Below the pieces are notes generated by a model. The model saw nothing but the letters and a program-made list of their open reading frames with translations, ran no database searches and was not told where the DNA came from. A stretch of 19,480 bases of DNA from RGIG3701 sp964438515 (GTDB lineage Bacteria; Planctomycetota; Planctomycetia; Pirellulales; Thermoguttaceae). Below are positions 7,217-14,910 of the stretch, one piece after another (the first letter of the stretch is position 1; the number at the start of each line of letters is the position of its first letter). Where the stretch lies: the NCBI GenBank assembly GCA_964438515.1, contig CAYTLK010000069.1:1-19480 (forward strand). The letters run 5' to 3'. The position numbers were made by a program, and so were the translations under genes.

Positions 7217-7960
7217 TTACTTTCGGCGCGACTGCGCCATGCGTTGTTTCATCGACGCATCGCCCTCTGTGATGCGGATTTCTTCCTTCATCTGCATGTA
7301 CGACATTCGAAGACGCTGATTGTGTCGGTAAAACTGCCAGCCGTAATCCGCGAGGGAGAGAAAAAACAGCATTCCCGCAATCTTCAAACCCGTTTCGGGG
7401 ACGAGGTGCAGCGTCACGCGGAGCGCGTCTGAAAACTCCATCCGACAGAGCGCCTGAATGGTCGGAAGCTGTGAAATCATCATCCATAAGATAAACGTAC
7501 TTATAAGTAAGATTTTTGCAACGCCAAAACCTGCTGCGGCGACCGCGTCGAGCGAGAACATTCTTTGGAGACCTTCTGCCGGATTTACGTGTTTCCAGTC
7601 GGGCTTGAGCCGCGATGCGAGAAAAAGAAACTGCGTTTGAAAAAGCGAGACGCCGGCGATCGTCAGAGGAATCATGAGGAGAATCGGTACGATTTTCGAA
7701 AACACGGCCCACATCCAGCCGTTCCAGTACGTCATGAAACGTTCGGGCGACATTTGGAGCCAGGGGTCCTCCCCCCACATTTGTTCGGCGCCGCGGAGAG
7801 GCACTTCAGCAAAAAACGAGCCGAAACCCCATAAAAGAAGCATTCCGACGAGCAGCATGGAGGCGTTTACGAGGTCGCGGCTCAGCGCAATTTCCCCTTG
7901 TTCGCGCATTTTCTGTCGGTGACGTGCGGTAGGTTCGAACTGTTTTTCGTCTTCGGCCAT
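7217..7960 (-). CDS. flhB: FlhB-type export protein lacking the cytoplasmic domain
   Basis: This is the membrane part of FlhB, an inner-membrane component of the flagellar type III export gate, in 247 aa where FlhB usually has 350-380. It begins MAEDEKQFEPTARHRQKMRE, the typical FlhB N-terminus, and contains four hydrophobic segments. It ends with the FlhB linker pattern (DYGWQFYRHNQRLRMS, then MKEEIRITEGD) and QRMAQSRRK, then a stop. The autocleaving NPTH domain that switches substrate specificity is absent. The 55 bp up to ribokinase encode nothing like it. The start at 7960 has AAGGAG 10 nt upstream; the longer in-frame start at 8008 overlaps the promoter. Either the gene is truncated, or the domain is encoded elsewhere. 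Confidence 0.85.
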   Translation of the reverse strand: MAEDEKQFEPTARHRQKMREQGEIALSRDLVNASMLLVGMLLLWGFGSFFAEVPLRGAEQMWGEDPWLQMSPERFMTYWNGWMWAVFSKIVPILLMIPLTIAGVSLFQTQFLFLASRLKPDWKHVNPAEGLQRMFSLDAVAAAGFGVAKILLISTFILWMMISQLPTIQALCRMEFSDALRVTLHLVPETGLKIAGMLFFLSLADYGWQFYRHNQRLRMSYMQMKEEIRITEGDASMKQRMAQSRRK

Positions 7961-7996
7961 GAGTGACGCTCCTTTTGAATCGTTTTCGGCTGTCGC

Positions 7997-8026
7997 AGTA
8001 TAGCACATTTTCGTCTTGTGTGCCAG
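7997..8026 (-). promoter_or_regulatory. Possible promoter of the flhB-like gene
   Basis: On the minus strand, CTGGCA (8026-8021) and TATACT (8002-7997) are 18 nt apart, about 37 nt before the chosen start. The -35 box is poor, the -10 box good. Confidence 0.45.
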
Positions 8027-8315
8027 AGCAAAACGGAACGTTCCGCAAATTCTTTCTTAAAATCTCTTTTTCAGCGTCCTCTCGCGCCGACAGACTTTTA
8101 CTCGCCGAACGTACGATGCGTGAACAAGTAAAACAAACATTGAAACACATGAAACACGAGAATTTATAATTAAAAATCTGCTTTGCGTGATTGGTGTTTT
8201 CGTCATTTTGATTTATAAAGCAACAATCTTACATCTTTCTGCGAGTTTCATATAAGCAGTAATTTTCTGTCTAATCTGTAAATTTTACAAAATCGTTAAA
8301 TTTTACCTAAACACT
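8027..8315. other. Intergenic region, no gene seen
   Basis: AT-rich DNA lies between the divergent flhB-like gene and the porin. Open frames here are short and without recognisable similarity. Nothing beyond promoter-like AT tracts was found. Confidence 0.4.
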
Positions 8316-8344
8316 CTGACCGGTACAACCGATACATTTACTAT
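8316..8344 (+). promoter_or_regulatory. Possible promoter of the porin gene
   Basis: CTGACC (8316-8321) and TACTAT (8339-8344) are 17 nt apart, about 50 nt before the start. Each box has four of six consensus positions. Confidence 0.4.
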
Positions 8345-8394
8345 CCAACAGGATGGAAGTGTGTTCAGTGTGTATTTTTTTATCAGGGGAAACG

Positions 8395-9981
8395 ATGATG
8401 ACTCACGATTTATTCCAAATCACAGTGATTCGAAAGGTTTTCGGTTTTTTAACGGTTTTGCTTGCGGCGACGGCAGCGGTCAGCGCGCAGAGCGCCATTC
8501 CAGATACAATTCAGCTTCCGGACGATCCGCCGATTTATTCGCGCATCGCAACGTCAAGCTCCGCAATGTCCTATGCAGCAATTCCGGTTCAGGCGCAAGT
8601 TCCGGTTCAAGGTCCGGTTCAGGTTCAAACCTCGGCGCCGGCTCCGATGATGATGCAGCAGCCGTCTTATGGAGACGGAATGGTCGTCGAAGAGGGCGCG
8701 GGCCCCATTGTGACTGAGGAAATGGCGGGGATTCCGGAACCGGCAGCGGGTCTGTTTCTTCCTGATTTTTGCGAATCTTACTGCGCACCTTGCGGCGGCG
8801 GGATTCTCGGCCCTGGACAGTTTTTCGTCGAGGGTTATGTGGCGCAGGGGTTCAACGTGAACAGCAACACGAGTTCCTACGGCGAACCGATGGCGGTGAA
8901 CGATAAAGAGGGCTACCAGCTGAATCAGCTTTATTTGTCGGCTGGACGGCGCGTTTTCAAGTGCGATCAGTGGGCGCTCGGCGGACAGCTGGACGTGATG
9001 TACGGAACGGATTATTACTATATGACGGCTGCGGGTCTCGAAACGACGCCGACGAACGATCCTCACTGGAACGGTCACGATTCCGGACGCGACGAGTATC
9101 GTGCGGGACGAAACATGTACGGAATGGCGATTCCGCAGGCGTATTTGGAACTTTACTCACCGTGGCTGGCGGGTGTGGATGTGAAAGTCGGTCATTTTCA
9201 TTCGGTGATGGGATTCGAGTCGAATCAGGCGAATCAGAATTTCTTTTACTCCCGTTCTTACACGAGTGTGTACGGAATGCCGACCACGATGACGGGCGTG
9301 ATGAGTGAGTGGAATGTGACGCAAGGTCTTGCAATCGTCGCGGGAGCCGTGAACGAGTGGAACGCATTCGACACGCCCGGCGATCATTTTTCGATGGTGA
9401 TCGGCGCTACGTATGAAAACGCGTGCGGAAACTTCGGACTTTCGGCCCTTGTGATGAATGGAAAGCAGTCGGCCGCCTCATTTCAGGCAGACGATTACGG
9501 AATGAATGACGGAGACGCCTCGAATACGACCGTTTTTGACCTCATTGCGAAGTTCAAATTTTCCGATCGATTCATTTACGCAGTGGAATTTACGTACGGA
9601 AACAACGATGCTGAGGTGTACGACATTGCGGCAGACGACACTTTCCAGGGGCGCAACTGGTACGGATTTACGAACTACCTGTTTTATCGGATGACCGACA
9701 CGCTGACGCTCGGCGCACGCTTCGAGTGGTTCAACGACAAAGAAAATACGGTTCTGAGCGGCGGCTACAAAACGACGTTTGCAAACACTGGCGTCAATTA
9801 CTTTGCGTGGACGTTCGGCGCGAACTGGGATCCGTGTCCGTGGCTGACGGTACGACCAGAGGTTCGTTGGGACTACAGCGACATGGAGTTGGAAAACGCC
9901 GGCTCGACCTATTACAGTTACGACCGCAACAGTGCGAACTATGAATTTACGGTCAGTTGCGACGCCATTATTCGATTCTGA
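8395..9981 (+). CDS. Outer-membrane beta-barrel porin, BBP2 type
   Basis: A predicted outer-membrane channel for small solutes, 528 aa. The start at 8395 follows AGGGGA and gives a signal peptide (VFGFLTVLLAATAAVSAQS); an in-frame ATG 42 nt upstream has no ribosome binding site. Residues 60-110 are a low-complexity P/V/Q-rich stretch (PVQAQVPVQGPVQVQ). A short segment with four cysteines follows (ESYCAPCGGG and nearby), and then the barrel begins at GQFFVEGYVAQGF. LELYSPWLAGVDVKVGHFHS and the many alternating aromatic strands fit the putative beta-barrel porin-2 family common in planctomycetes. The chain ends in phenylalanine (AIIRF), the usual outer-membrane barrel end. It is monocistronic with its own terminator. 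The substrate is unknown. Confidence 0.85.
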   Translation: MMTHDLFQITVIRKVFGFLTVLLAATAAVSAQSAIPDTIQLPDDPPIYSRIATSSSAMSYAAIPVQAQVPVQGPVQVQTSAPAPMMMQQPSYGDGMVVEEGAGPIVTEEMAGIPEPAAGLFLPDFCESYCAPCGGGILGPGQFFVEGYVAQGFNVNSNTSSYGEPMAVNDKEGYQLNQLYLSAGRRVFKCDQWALGGQLDVMYGTDYYYMTAAGLETTPTNDPHWNGHDSGRDEYRAGRNMYGMAIPQAYLELYSPWLAGVDVKVGHFHSVMGFESNQANQNFFYSRSYTSVYGMPTTMTGVMSEWNVTQGLAIVAGAVNEWNAFDTPGDHFSMVIGATYENACGNFGLSALVMNGKQSAASFQADDYGMNDGDASNTTVFDLIAKFKFSDRFIYAVEFTYGNNDAEVYDIAADDTFQGRNWYGFTNYLFYRMTDTLTLGARFEWFNDKENTVLSGGYKTTFANTGVNYFAWTFGANWDPCPWLTVRPEVRWDYSDMELENAGSTYYSYDRNSANYEFTVSCDAIIRF

Positions 9982-10004
9982 AAAACAAACGATACACACT
10001 TCCG

Positions 10005-10037
10005 AAACGACTCGTGGGAGACTGCGGGTCGTTTTTT
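10005..10037 (+). terminator. Rho-independent terminator of the porin gene
   Basis: AAACGACTCG (10005-10014) pairs with CGGGTCGTTT (10024-10033) with one G-T pair, and a T-run follows to 10037. It begins 24 nt after the stop codon. Confidence 0.8.
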
Positions 10038-10149
10038 TGATTCACGCACTCGTCCGATTCCTTCATTTTCAGCAATTCTTTGATTTCTCTATCGAAATCT
10101 GAAACGATTTTCTATTATTGCATCCGGCTGCAATTTCCCTGTGTTTTTA

Positions 10150-10282
10150 TCAAGGCGGGCGGCGGACCTTTCGCCCGCTGATTACGGGTTCCTGAAAAAC
10201 GGAGTGTTCCGGTTCCATTCACTCTGCCGCCGGGCGGAAAACGGTTCCTTCGCCCCCGGCACTGAGTGCCGCCCTTCTTAAA
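10150..10282 (+). repeat. Dispersed intergenic hairpin repeat, copy B
   Basis: It opens with GCGGGCGGCGGACCTTTCGC and CCGCTGA, followed by TTCCTGAAAAACGGAGTGTT. It aligns with copy A at 731-790 over roughly 55 nt with about 75 percent identity. Its ATTACGGG and TTCCATTCACT motifs recur on the minus strand near 19430-19465. An inner CCGCCGGGCGG palindrome is present. Confidence 0.5.
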
Positions 10283-10509
10283 AAGTGAAATCTCAAGCGG
10301 AATCAGTATAATATCAAAATGTGAGGTTTTTGTCGATGGGGGCGCGAGGCCGCTCGGCGTGAGGGGTGTACGAGAAACAACGGTACGATGTTCAGAACCA
10401 AAACGACAATTTTTCTCTTTTTCTGGAAATCAGTCTTGCGTAAAATCGAAAAAGTTGCTAATTTATTCTTTATGTTTGAAATATTTTTCGGTTTATGTCA
10501 GGAGACGTC
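10283..10509. other. Intergenic region before flhF
   Basis: No gene was recognised. TCAAGCGGAATCAGTATA at 10293-10310 matches one arm of the palindrome before the alcohol dehydrogenase at 16 of 18 positions. The TGAGGTTTTT core of the 41-nt repeat stands at about 10321-10330. A weak promoter candidate, TTGCGT with TAATTT, lies about 60 nt before flhF. Confidence 0.4.
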
Positions 10510-11760
10510 ATGGCGGTTAAAACCTATCGGGCAAAAAACATGCACGAAGCCTTCGCGATGATTCGCCGCGACCTCGGAATCGACGCGACACTGCTGGAAA
10601 CCCGTGAAATTCCAGCTCGACGCATTTTTGGAATGAGTTTGGGGGAAGCATGCGTTGAAGTCACCGCGACGAATGACGCGCAGGACGCTTTGCCGGAGGA
10701 GAGTTCGGTCGAGACGTTCAGCACTTTCGGCGCGTTCAGCTCGTCGGAGGATGGAATTCCAGACCGATGGTTTTCAGACGCTCCTTCGGCGAAAGAGAAT
10801 CCTGCACAATTTTCAGCACCTTCGTTTTCACCGGAACCTAAAGAGGATTCGAGCCTGCTTTTTGGCGGCAGCGGATTCTTCCAGCAGATTGCAGGCGCGG
10901 TGAAGATGCCGAAATCCGAGGAGCGCTCCCCGTTCAAAGACGCGCTTCTCGAAATGTACGCAAAACTCCAGACGGCCGACATGTGCGAACGTTCCATCAC
11001 GGAACTCGTCGAACGTCTTCGTGAAGATGAGACGCTTTACGCCGCCGCAAGCCGCCGCGCGCCAAACGCGGACGCACGTTTTTTGACGCAGAAACTTCAA
11101 GAATTCGTTGCGCAGGAGATTCAGACGACCGGCCCGATTGCGATTCAGGAAGGAAAACGGCAAACTGTCGCGCTCGTGGGACCGACGGGGGTCGGAAAAA
11201 CAACGACGATTGCGAAACTTGCGATTGATTATCGTCAGCGCCGCGGCTGTCACGTGGGCCTCATCACGCTCGACCTCTCCCGAATGGGTGCGGTGGAACA
11301 GCTGCAAACGTTTGCGGACGTCATTGGAATTCCGATGCTTTGCGCTTCGACGCGACGGCAGATGCGCGAGGCGATTGCACGAATGGCGGATTTCGACCTC
11401 GTCCTCATCGACACGGCGGGTCAGAGTCGGGTGGAAGAAATTTCGCTTCAAGAAATGCGTATGTTTTTCGATGAAGCACAGGTAAATGATGTAATGCTCG
11501 TCCTTTCAAGCACCGCCAGAACCCGTGTTTTACAGCGGACGGCCGAGTCGTTCGCGCCGCTTGGAACGACGTCGCTCATCCTCACGAAGCTCGACGAGTC
11601 GCTGGGACTGGGAAACTTGTATCCCCTCCTTCAAACCTCGGCTCTTCCAGTGAGTTACATCACGAACGGACAAAAAGTCCCCGACGATTTTGAGGTTGCG
11701 GAGTCGAAAAGACTCGCGAAACTCCTTCTCGGCGACGAAACGATACAAAAACAGGTTTAA
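10510..11760 (+). CDS. flhF: FlhF, SRP-type GTPase of flagellar placement
   Basis: This predicted GTPase of the signal recognition particle family sets the site and number of flagella and acts at the cell pole on the inner membrane. It has 416 aa. AGGAG lies 6 nt before ATG 10510; a further in-frame start 15 nt upstream overlaps that site. The N-terminus MAVKTYRAKNMHEAFAMIRR and LGIDATLLETREI are typical FlhF. Residues 60-150 are a low-complexity linker. The G domain has GPTGVGKTTTIAKLA (about residue 223), DLSRMGAVEQLQTFAD, LIDTAGQSR and LTKLDE. The fliA-like sigma factor follows 109 bp later, a pairing usual in flagellar clusters. No flhG follows. Confidence 0.9.
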   Translation: MAVKTYRAKNMHEAFAMIRRDLGIDATLLETREIPARRIFGMSLGEACVEVTATNDAQDALPEESSVETFSTFGAFSSSEDGIPDRWFSDAPSAKENPAQFSAPSFSPEPKEDSSLLFGGSGFFQQIAGAVKMPKSEERSPFKDALLEMYAKLQTADMCERSITELVERLREDETLYAAASRRAPNADARFLTQKLQEFVAQEIQTTGPIAIQEGKRQTVALVGPTGVGKTTTIAKLAIDYRQRRGCHVGLITLDLSRMGAVEQLQTFADVIGIPMLCASTRRQMREAIARMADFDLVLIDTAGQSRVEEISLQEMRMFFDEAQVNDVMLVLSSTARTRVLQRTAESFAPLGTTSLILTKLDESLGLGNLYPLLQTSALPVSYITNGQKVPDDFEVAESKRLAKLLLGDETIQKQV

Positions 11761-11869
11761 TTCAAAACTTTAATCAAAGTAAAATCAAACCTCAAAAATA
11801 AAATTCAAATTAATCAAAAAATAACCCAACATATTACACAAAACGTATAGCGTTGTTTGGAGGAAATCC

Positions 11870-12655
11870 GTGGCAAGTCCAAAAAATTCAGCAGAACTGG
11901 ATGAAATCTGGGTTCGGTACAAACAGAATCCAACGGTTGAACTGCGCAACCAGCTCATGGAAGCGTATATGCCGCTCGTAAAGTTTAACGGCGAGAAAAT
12001 CCGCGCGCGTTTTCCGAACGAAGTAGAACTGGACGATTTGATTTCATCAGGTTATTTCGGACTTATGGACGCCATCGAATCGTACGATTTGGGCCGCGGC
12101 GTAAAATTCGAAACGTATTGTATTCAAAGAATTCAGGGGGCGATGCTGGATGAGATTCGAAATTTGGATTGGGTTCCGCGTCTCATTCGTTCGCGGGCGT
12201 CGAAACTGAACAGCGTGACGCACCGTTTGGAACTCCGTTTGGGGCGCTCTCCCAGCAACGCGGAGATTGCGGAAGTGATGCAGATTTCGGCGGATGAAGT
12301 CGAAAAGCTCAAAAAAGAAACCACGACGGTGGGGATGATCAGCCTGAACAACAAGTGGGCGGGCGACGATGACGATAGTGACGTTCGAGAAGGGGACGTG
12401 CTTGAGGACCGGCGCAGTGAGGATCCAACGGCGGCGATACAGCGCAAAGATCTCATTAAATTGATTACGAAAGGGCTTTCTCAGAACGAGCGTCTTATAT
12501 TGATTCTGTATTATTATGAAGAAATGACGATGAAAGAAATTGGAGCAACGTTAGATTTATCGGAGAGTCGGGTGAGTCAGATGCACACGCAGATGATGAA
12601 ACGGCTGAAAAAGCAGCTTCTTCCGCGTCGCAGCGAACTGATGCCGTCTGTTTGA
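11870..12655 (+). CDS. fliA: FliA/WhiG-family flagellar sigma factor
   Basis: An RNA polymerase sigma-28 type factor for late flagellar genes, 261 aa, starting at a GTG with GGAGGA six nt upstream. Region 2 spans about residues 30-105: YMPLVKFNGEKIRARFPNEV, LDDLISSGYFGLMDAIE and KFETYCIQRIQGAMLDEIR. Region 3 includes RLGRSPSNAEIAEVM, and region 4 SQNERLILILYYYEEMTMKE and SESRVSQMH, a helix-turn-helix. The acidic linker GDDDDSDVREGD separates regions 3 and 4. It follows flhF on the same strand with a 109-bp gap, so it may be cotranscribed or have its own promoter. No anti-sigma factor FlgM was found in the window. Confidence 0.9.
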   Translation: MASPKNSAELDEIWVRYKQNPTVELRNQLMEAYMPLVKFNGEKIRARFPNEVELDDLISSGYFGLMDAIESYDLGRGVKFETYCIQRIQGAMLDEIRNLDWVPRLIRSRASKLNSVTHRLELRLGRSPSNAEIAEVMQISADEVEKLKKETTTVGMISLNNKWAGDDDDSDVREGDVLEDRRSEDPTAAIQRKDLIKLITKGLSQNERLILILYYYEEMTMKEIGATLDLSESRVSQMHTQMMKRLKKQLLPRRSELMPSV

Positions 12656-12703
12656 TATTTTAAACGATTATCAACGACATTCAGCATGGAGTTTTCTCCA
12701 TCG

Positions 12704-12734
12704 CCGTCCGAAATGCGCTTCGGGCGGTTTTTTT
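12704..12734 (+). terminator. Rho-independent terminator of fliA
   Basis: CCGTCCGAA (12704-12712) pairs with TTCGGGCGG (12719-12727) with one T-G pair, followed by seven Ts. It lies about 50 nt after the stop codon. The 3' end of a group II intron remnant lies about 10 bp further on. Confidence 0.85.
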
Positions 12735-12744
12735 ATGGAACCAT

Positions 12745-13084
12745 CGAGTAGGAAACCGCTCATTATTTGGTCGGTCGTCCTCTCACACCACCGTACGTGC
12801 CGTTCGGCATACGGCGGTTCAATCGTTCGAACAGAGATACTCGTTCGTTAAGGCCGTATGAATCGTCGCCGTGCCGGTCGTCCGCCACGCATCGCTGCGG
12901 GACGCTCCGGGGCGAAGCAGGTTTTCATGACGCGCTCGCACGCGTTCCAGAAGCAGCACCGCAAACGATGACGTATCCACGAATCCAATTTCGTCAGAAC
13001 CGTTTTCAGCGACGTAATTTGGTAGTAACCCAGCCAGCCGATTGTATACGTTCGTAATTCATTAAGTACCTGCCCGCCACACAT
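12745..13084 (-). pseudogene. 3' remnant of a group II intron with maturase fragment
   Basis: On the minus strand 13084-12848 encodes LNELRTYTIGWLGYYQ, then LDSWIRHRLRCCFWNACER. This is the C-terminal maturase (GIIM) domain of group II intron reverse transcriptases. All reverse transcriptase domains are missing. Further on, 12818-12787 (minus) folds into a hairpin like intron domain V: ACCGCCGTATGCC, a GAAC loop, then GGCACGTACGGTGGT, with a two-nucleotide AC bulge on the 3' strand. TGTGAGAGG and CCTACTCGAT after it resemble domain VI and the intron 3' end, near 12745. The 5' part of the intron is lost. Confidence 0.75.
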
Positions 13085-13119
13085 ACAGAAATGAATTTTG
13101 TGCAGTATTAGACTTCATT

Positions 13120-13343
13120 TTGTTTCGGAAACTGGCACACCGTCTATATGCAGAAGCGGCCTATATGCGGATGCGGCGCCGACCGACAAAGGCGTTTTGG
13201 ACCGTGTTTTCAAGGCTTTGCACGACGAATTAAGGGTTTTCGCCGTATTTTCACGCGTTACGACAAGCTCGAATCATGTTCACCGCCTTCCTCCACCTCA
13301 CCTCAATTTACGAATTCCTCAGGCCTGGCAATGTGAACACGCC
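13120..13343 (+). pseudogene. 3' remnant of an IS5-family transposase
   Basis: Pieces in different frames read GLYADAA, then ARRIKGFRRIFTRYDKLES, then MFTAFLHLTSIYEFLR. Together these resemble the C-terminus of IS5-family transposases, which have a conserved RRIxTRYDKL motif. At least two frameshifts break it. The end CAATGTGAACACGCC followed by CTAA (13344-13347) could be the element's right inverted repeat and a YTAR target site; this is an inference. No left end was seen. Confidence 0.6.
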
Positions 13344-13372
13344 CTAAGTTAGAATTCATGCAAGACATACAG

Positions 13373-13402
13373 AAAAAGGGGCTGCGAACGTTCCGCAGTC
13401 CC
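13373..13402 (-). terminator. Rho-independent terminator of the alcohol dehydrogenase
   Basis: On the minus strand GGGACTGCG (13402-13394) pairs with CGCAGCCCC-type sequence (13386-13378) around GAACGTT, with one mismatch of G-T type, followed by five Ts. It is about 45 nt beyond the stop codon. Confidence 0.75.
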
Positions 13403-13446
13403 TCTGATTTTACTTGATTAAAAATTGTGTATAATTCAAACGTATG

Positions 13447-14613
13447 TTACTTGCAGGCGGGAGCGAGCAGGGCCGACACGAATTCTTTCGTATACATCGG
13501 CAAACCCCAAACGGGCGCACATTCTGCGATATTTTCCACAATCGGCTCGAATCCCTCCAGCGGAATTCCCGCTTCGGAAAAGTTCACGGGCGAATGAATC
13601 TGACGGAACCAATTTTCCAGACGAAGAATCCCTTCATCAATGGCCGAATCGTCGCACGAATCCTGAACGTTCATCACATTTCGGGCGAACATCGACAATT
13701 TGCGGGTGTAAAGCGGCTTCACCTTGCGCATCCAGGAGGGTAAAGCAATCGAAAGCGACGCACCGTGCGGCGTGTCGTACAAACAGCTCATCGAGTGGCC
13801 GATTAAATGTCCCGGATATCCGAACGTTCCGATTCCCGAAAGCAGCAGACCGTTCCAGGCCATCGTGGAACACCACATCATGTTCGCGCGCGCCTGATAA
13901 TCCGTGGGTTCTTCAATGCAGCGGACCGTCATTTCCATGTCGGTTTTCATCAAACTTTCGGCATACCGGTTCTGAATGGGAGTTTCCGGGTCGTCGTTCG
14001 TAATGTACCCCTCCAAAATATGTGCGAAAATATCGACTCCGGCGTAGGCGGTGTACTTCGCGCCCACGGTGAACGTGGCGTTCGGATCGAGGATTGAAAC
14101 TTTCGGCATCGCGGCATCCACAGTGATTCCGAATTTCTGTTTCGTCTCTTCATTCGTGATGACCGTCCCGCCGTTCATTTCCGTTCCCGTCGCAGCAACC
14201 GTCAGAACAACGCAAAGCGGAATCGCCGTTTTGGGTGTTGCTTTTCTGAGATAAAAATCCCAAACGTTCCCTGAATAGACGGTTCCCATCGCGATTGCTT
14301 TGGATTCATCGATCACACTTCCGCCGCCGAGAGCAATAATCAAATCGATTTTTTCTTTCTTTGCGAGCGCAATCCCTTCGAGCGTGTGCGAAAGCCGCGG
14401 GTTGGGCGAAACGCCGGAAAAATCGACCGTTTCAATTCCTGCCTGATTCAGGGACTGAACGACCGTGTCGTACAATCCGTTCGCCTTGACGGAACCTTTT
14501 CCGTAAACGAGCAGGGCTTTCTTCCCGAAAGGCGCCGCTTCGCCGCCGATTTTTTTCACGGAATCCTGTCCGAAAACGATTTTCACAGTATTGTGATAAG
14601 TAAAGTTTTGCAT
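13447..14613 (-). CDS. Iron-containing alcohol dehydrogenase, butanol-dehydrogenase type
   Basis: A cytoplasmic NAD(P)H-dependent enzyme that interconverts alcohols and aldehydes, 388 aa, the normal family length. LGGGSVIDESKAIA (from residue 95) is the nucleotide-binding loop. Metal ligands are D194, H198 (GVDIFAHILEGY), H269 (GYPGHLIGH) and H283 (YDTPHG), with the family spacing. The N-terminus MQNFTYHNTVKIVFGQ is typical of the BdhA/YqhD subgroup. The start has GGAGG four nt upstream. It has its own consensus promoter, a leader of about 180 nt with a palindrome, and a terminator, so it is monocistronic and probably regulated. Likely role: fermentative or detoxifying aldehyde reduction. The substrate is not determined. 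Confidence 0.9.
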   Translation of the reverse strand: MQNFTYHNTVKIVFGQDSVKKIGGEAAPFGKKALLVYGKGSVKANGLYDTVVQSLNQAGIETVDFSGVSPNPRLSHTLEGIALAKKEKIDLIIALGGGSVIDESKAIAMGTVYSGNVWDFYLRKATPKTAIPLCVVLTVAATGTEMNGGTVITNEETKQKFGITVDAAMPKVSILDPNATFTVGAKYTAYAGVDIFAHILEGYITNDDPETPIQNRYAESLMKTDMEMTVRCIEEPTDYQARANMMWCSTMAWNGLLLSGIGTFGYPGHLIGHSMSCLYDTPHGASLSIALPSWMRKVKPLYTRKLSMFARNVMNVQDSCDDSAIDEGILRLENWFRQIHSPVNFSEAGIPLEGFEPIVENIAECAPVWGLPMYTKEFVSALLAPACK

Positions 14614-14727
14614 AAAACCTCCAGAAGTAACAGTTTCGATAAATTATACCCGATGCATTTTGAATTTTCGCTTCTCCGTCGTTACTCTATCGAGAAACGA
14701 CTGCCGCCGTAGCCGCCCAATGCGAAT

Positions 14728-14767
14728 TTTTCAAGTGGAACGAGTATATACGCATTCCGCTTGAAAA
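14728..14767. promoter_or_regulatory. Long imperfect palindrome in the alcohol dehydrogenase leader
   Basis: Arms of 19 nt (14728-14746 and 14749-14767) around a 2-nt centre pair at 16 of 19 positions, with one further T-G pair. The core of each arm is TTTTCAAGYGGAA. It lies about +24 to +63 from the expected transcription start, where a repressor site or a leader hairpin would act. No T-run follows, so it is not a typical terminator. Confidence 0.7.
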
Positions 14768-14797
14768 TCCGAATGTGAAATTTCATAGGATTGTTGT

Positions 14798-14826
14798 ATT
14801 ATACTTGAGCCAAAGGCCGATGTCAA
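14798..14826 (-). promoter_or_regulatory. Perfect sigma70 consensus promoter of the alcohol dehydrogenase
   Basis: On the minus strand TTGACA (14826-14821) and TATAAT (14803-14798) are exactly 17 nt apart. A perfect promoter directly before a large palindrome suggests strong expression held down by a regulator. Confidence 0.85.
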
Positions 14827-14882
14827 GTGAGGCAAATTAAAAAAACGAAAAGAAAAAGGAAAGTATGAGTGTTTTTTCTGTG

Positions 14883-14903
14883 AAAACGTACGCCCGTACT
14901 TTT
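14883..14903 (-). terminator. Possible weak terminator of the ClC gene
   Basis: AAAAGTAC-GGGC-GTACGTTTT on the minus strand makes a short hairpin with flanking A and T tracts, just after the stop codon. The stem is short, so efficiency is doubtful. Confidence 0.35.
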
Positions 14904-14910
14904 CCGAGAA

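Noticed and set aside
10424..10440. Sigma54-like TGG...TTGC promoter before flhF
   Set aside because: The distance between the GG and GC elements is one nucleotide too long, and the rest of the consensus is poor.
10266..10520. 84-codon open frame before flhF
   Set aside because: It runs through repeat DNA and overlaps the flhF start, with no recognisable product.
13425..14003. Open frame antisense to the alcohol dehydrogenase
   Set aside because: Its translation is low in hydrophobic structure and unlike any family, while the opposite strand encodes a complete enzyme.
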